Shown here piece by piece: positions 8,001-8,319 of a stretch of DNA of 8,319 nt. This DNA is from Alphaproteobacteria bacterium UBA1002. GTDB lineage: Bacteria > Pseudomonadota > Alphaproteobacteria > Rickettsiales > UBA998. The stretch covers positions 1 through 8,319 of the forward strand of contig DBAU01000052.1 in NCBI GenBank assembly GCA_002291845.1. Reading direction: 5' to 3'. A program made the translations under genes and the position numbers. Under the pieces are notes generated by a model. That model saw only the letters and a program-made list of their open reading frames with translations. It ran no database searches and was not told the origin of the DNA. The first letter of the stretch is position 1. Every line of letters starts with the position of its first letter.

Positions 8001-8319
8001 AATCCATGGCAAAAAGGGCGGAGTCTCTCAATCCGCACGCCGCCGCCGGAGAAGTTGGACTCATTGAAATTGGCAAAAAGCCCGGATTGAAGAATCCGAC
8101 CATTGATTTCCTTACGCAACCTTTCGAGGAAACATCGGCAAAAAAATACATTCAGCAAGTAGAATCCTATTTGTCTGAAAAGGAACGTGAGAAGCTGCTT
8201 CCGAACACGCTGAGCGAGGAAGCAAAGCTTGAGCAGATGCGCCTGATGCATAGTAACTTCTGGTCGCTGCCGTTCGAAGGCCGTTCCGTGGTGGCGCAGA
8301 CGTTCCTGTTCAACCCCCA
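5066..8319 (+). CDS. very long protein with an N-terminal M48-type zinc metallopeptidase domain (3' end outside window)
   Basis: The frame has 1084 complete codons with no stop and runs off the right edge. ATG 5066 follows AGGGGG at 5055-5060, and an in-frame TAG at 5054-5056 excludes any earlier start. Residues about 30-200 resemble an M48 peptidase: SPNAFIMRG (71-79), FSTGLIDL (87-94), ESELAAVLVHERGH with the zinc motif H107-E108-R109-G110-H111, ELASD (E128 as likely third zinc ligand, D132), KAGYP (141-145) and HPTKGSR (174-180). It therefore probably hydrolyses peptide bonds. Arg at the third HExxH position is unusual. Most M48 enzymes are membrane-bound or exported, but I see no signal peptide or membrane segment here. 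From about residue 200 onward the sequence is charged and looks mostly helical, and I recognise no family. It could be a large intracellular protease, or an effector or toxin exported by another route. The first option is simplest; neither is shown. Confidence 0.88.
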   Translation, partial: MFDGTHNIAGIAGLPERTLEETRLLPESHPASQAFARRMQAIDERLLSKYLGEGYDREAHKVRFALSADASPNAFIMRGQKPPVIAFSTGLIDLCEKESELAAVLVHERGHKFWEDIAGKGANGKLQELASDNLAPMVLYKAGYPVDGMRTVITKLSDDEEYTKNLLKTATDPHPTKGSRVTALSNTERYVLRKLYGVDEQDPSTIRDAVIDRNFKGIMRDAQQSYKGFIARRLEEIGYKGLPAEEKLRSLKTLLETEATNSARTGDLLKAIGRLSLDQQNPVHRAAINEVIDSLLQFKTKYPENTDRIYGSLLKACGLPVEEPFAPIGKLQDFDQALQKFYKASSPEAIRQAAQEVSRSAKSLNLDERQSSTMVGRIKLSKFPTPTPEQIASATHANPFTTAWDAHVRAAVETRDPQILETLARVGVVTDPRLKDVIRPNNFAFSDYLRSAQHSEVNGKTIWRLDSAAIQTRLQGEYDRSKGEVSEAREFSFNQEGKIVGLRTAGFPSKYAEALEAERSFRAIQLRKETEALTKVDWGTLETDFHGFIQKHHELIRPIHGLSDGEHPFAERFYQETEKLLARDPEKYRPLVQEAMGFKSMDTRAIMSRYINTPRLLTGQDGVNLKEIFASEYGKLESGAAGISVNHPGVSFLIKHRDELGLEQVKIQFSSGTKSASEFLLSKLRYFDQNPASNATAAERWLLDNKSLFPELPAKNLKELAVWAEGQAQKFSIFDKHDLRRPALNDIIQHETMRVLETTPRPLSFEDVQIARELASYVLKPNRTIAPELRQRVMGFTQEYVQTAKAPEDIPALLKEFRILASERAGSGLPPSAFMEQPRLRQLYQDKFKSLLAGVADPATRAEHLEQLLFKSTVPSHGMASLKRIAPHPDFQFNGSLSDPEFKTWVSQEYATSVTSVLGKDDGSKAYLQKVEQTLERIAEKAPPENAQQIFKTLSLKKCGNQLQFQAKAAGILREKLNKSMAKRAESLNPHAAAGEVGLIEIGKKPGLKNPTIDFLTQPFEETSAKKYIQQVESYLSEKEREKLLPNTLSEEAKLEQMRLMHSNFWSLPFEGRSVVAQTFLFNP

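Noticed and set aside
5040..8251. Several minus-strand frames opposite the M48 gene
   Set aside because: The plus-strand frame is open for over 3 kb with a clear peptidase domain; the antisense frames carry no recognisable domain.

Overview
The window looks like part of an alphaproteobacterial chromosome. This is an inference from two things. The first is a large tail protein of the gene-transfer-agent (GTA) 'megatron' type (RcGTA gp15/rcc01698-like), a family best known from Alphaproteobacteria. The second is an initiator tRNA whose anticodon stem has A29:U41 in place of the usual first G:C pair. No genus can be named. Both long genes are moderately GC-rich, while the gaps between genes are clearly more AT-rich.

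Layout, left to right. The 3' end of a plus-strand gene with a SHOCT-type C-terminal domain (1-138) converges on a small minus-strand membrane-like protein (135-515). An AT-rich divergent gap with a 19-nt-period direct repeat follows (525-656). Next is a small unknown plus-strand gene (657-938), which converges on the 1226-residue GTA/phage tail TIM-barrel protein on the minus strand (935-4615). A 200-nt spacer then leads to a plus-strand initiator tRNA-fMet (4816-4892) with its own intrinsic terminator (4935-4956). The rest is one open plus-strand gene (from 5066, running off the right edge). It has a recognisable M48-type zinc metallopeptidase domain in its first ~200 residues and more than 880 further residues that I cannot assign.

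How the genes relate. Nothing shows that they form one pathway. Both convergent pairs end with interlocked stop codons that share two bases, so the left half is very compact. The tail gene has a strong Shine-Dalgarno site, but the usual GTA genes g12-g14 are not directly upstream of it. That space holds the tRNA and the peptidase gene on the other strand, so within this window the tail gene stands alone. The M48 fusion is the most unusual item. It has a complete metal-site signature (HERGH, a downstream ExxxD and an HPxxxxR motif), no signal peptide or membrane segment at the N-terminus, and a very long C-terminal region.
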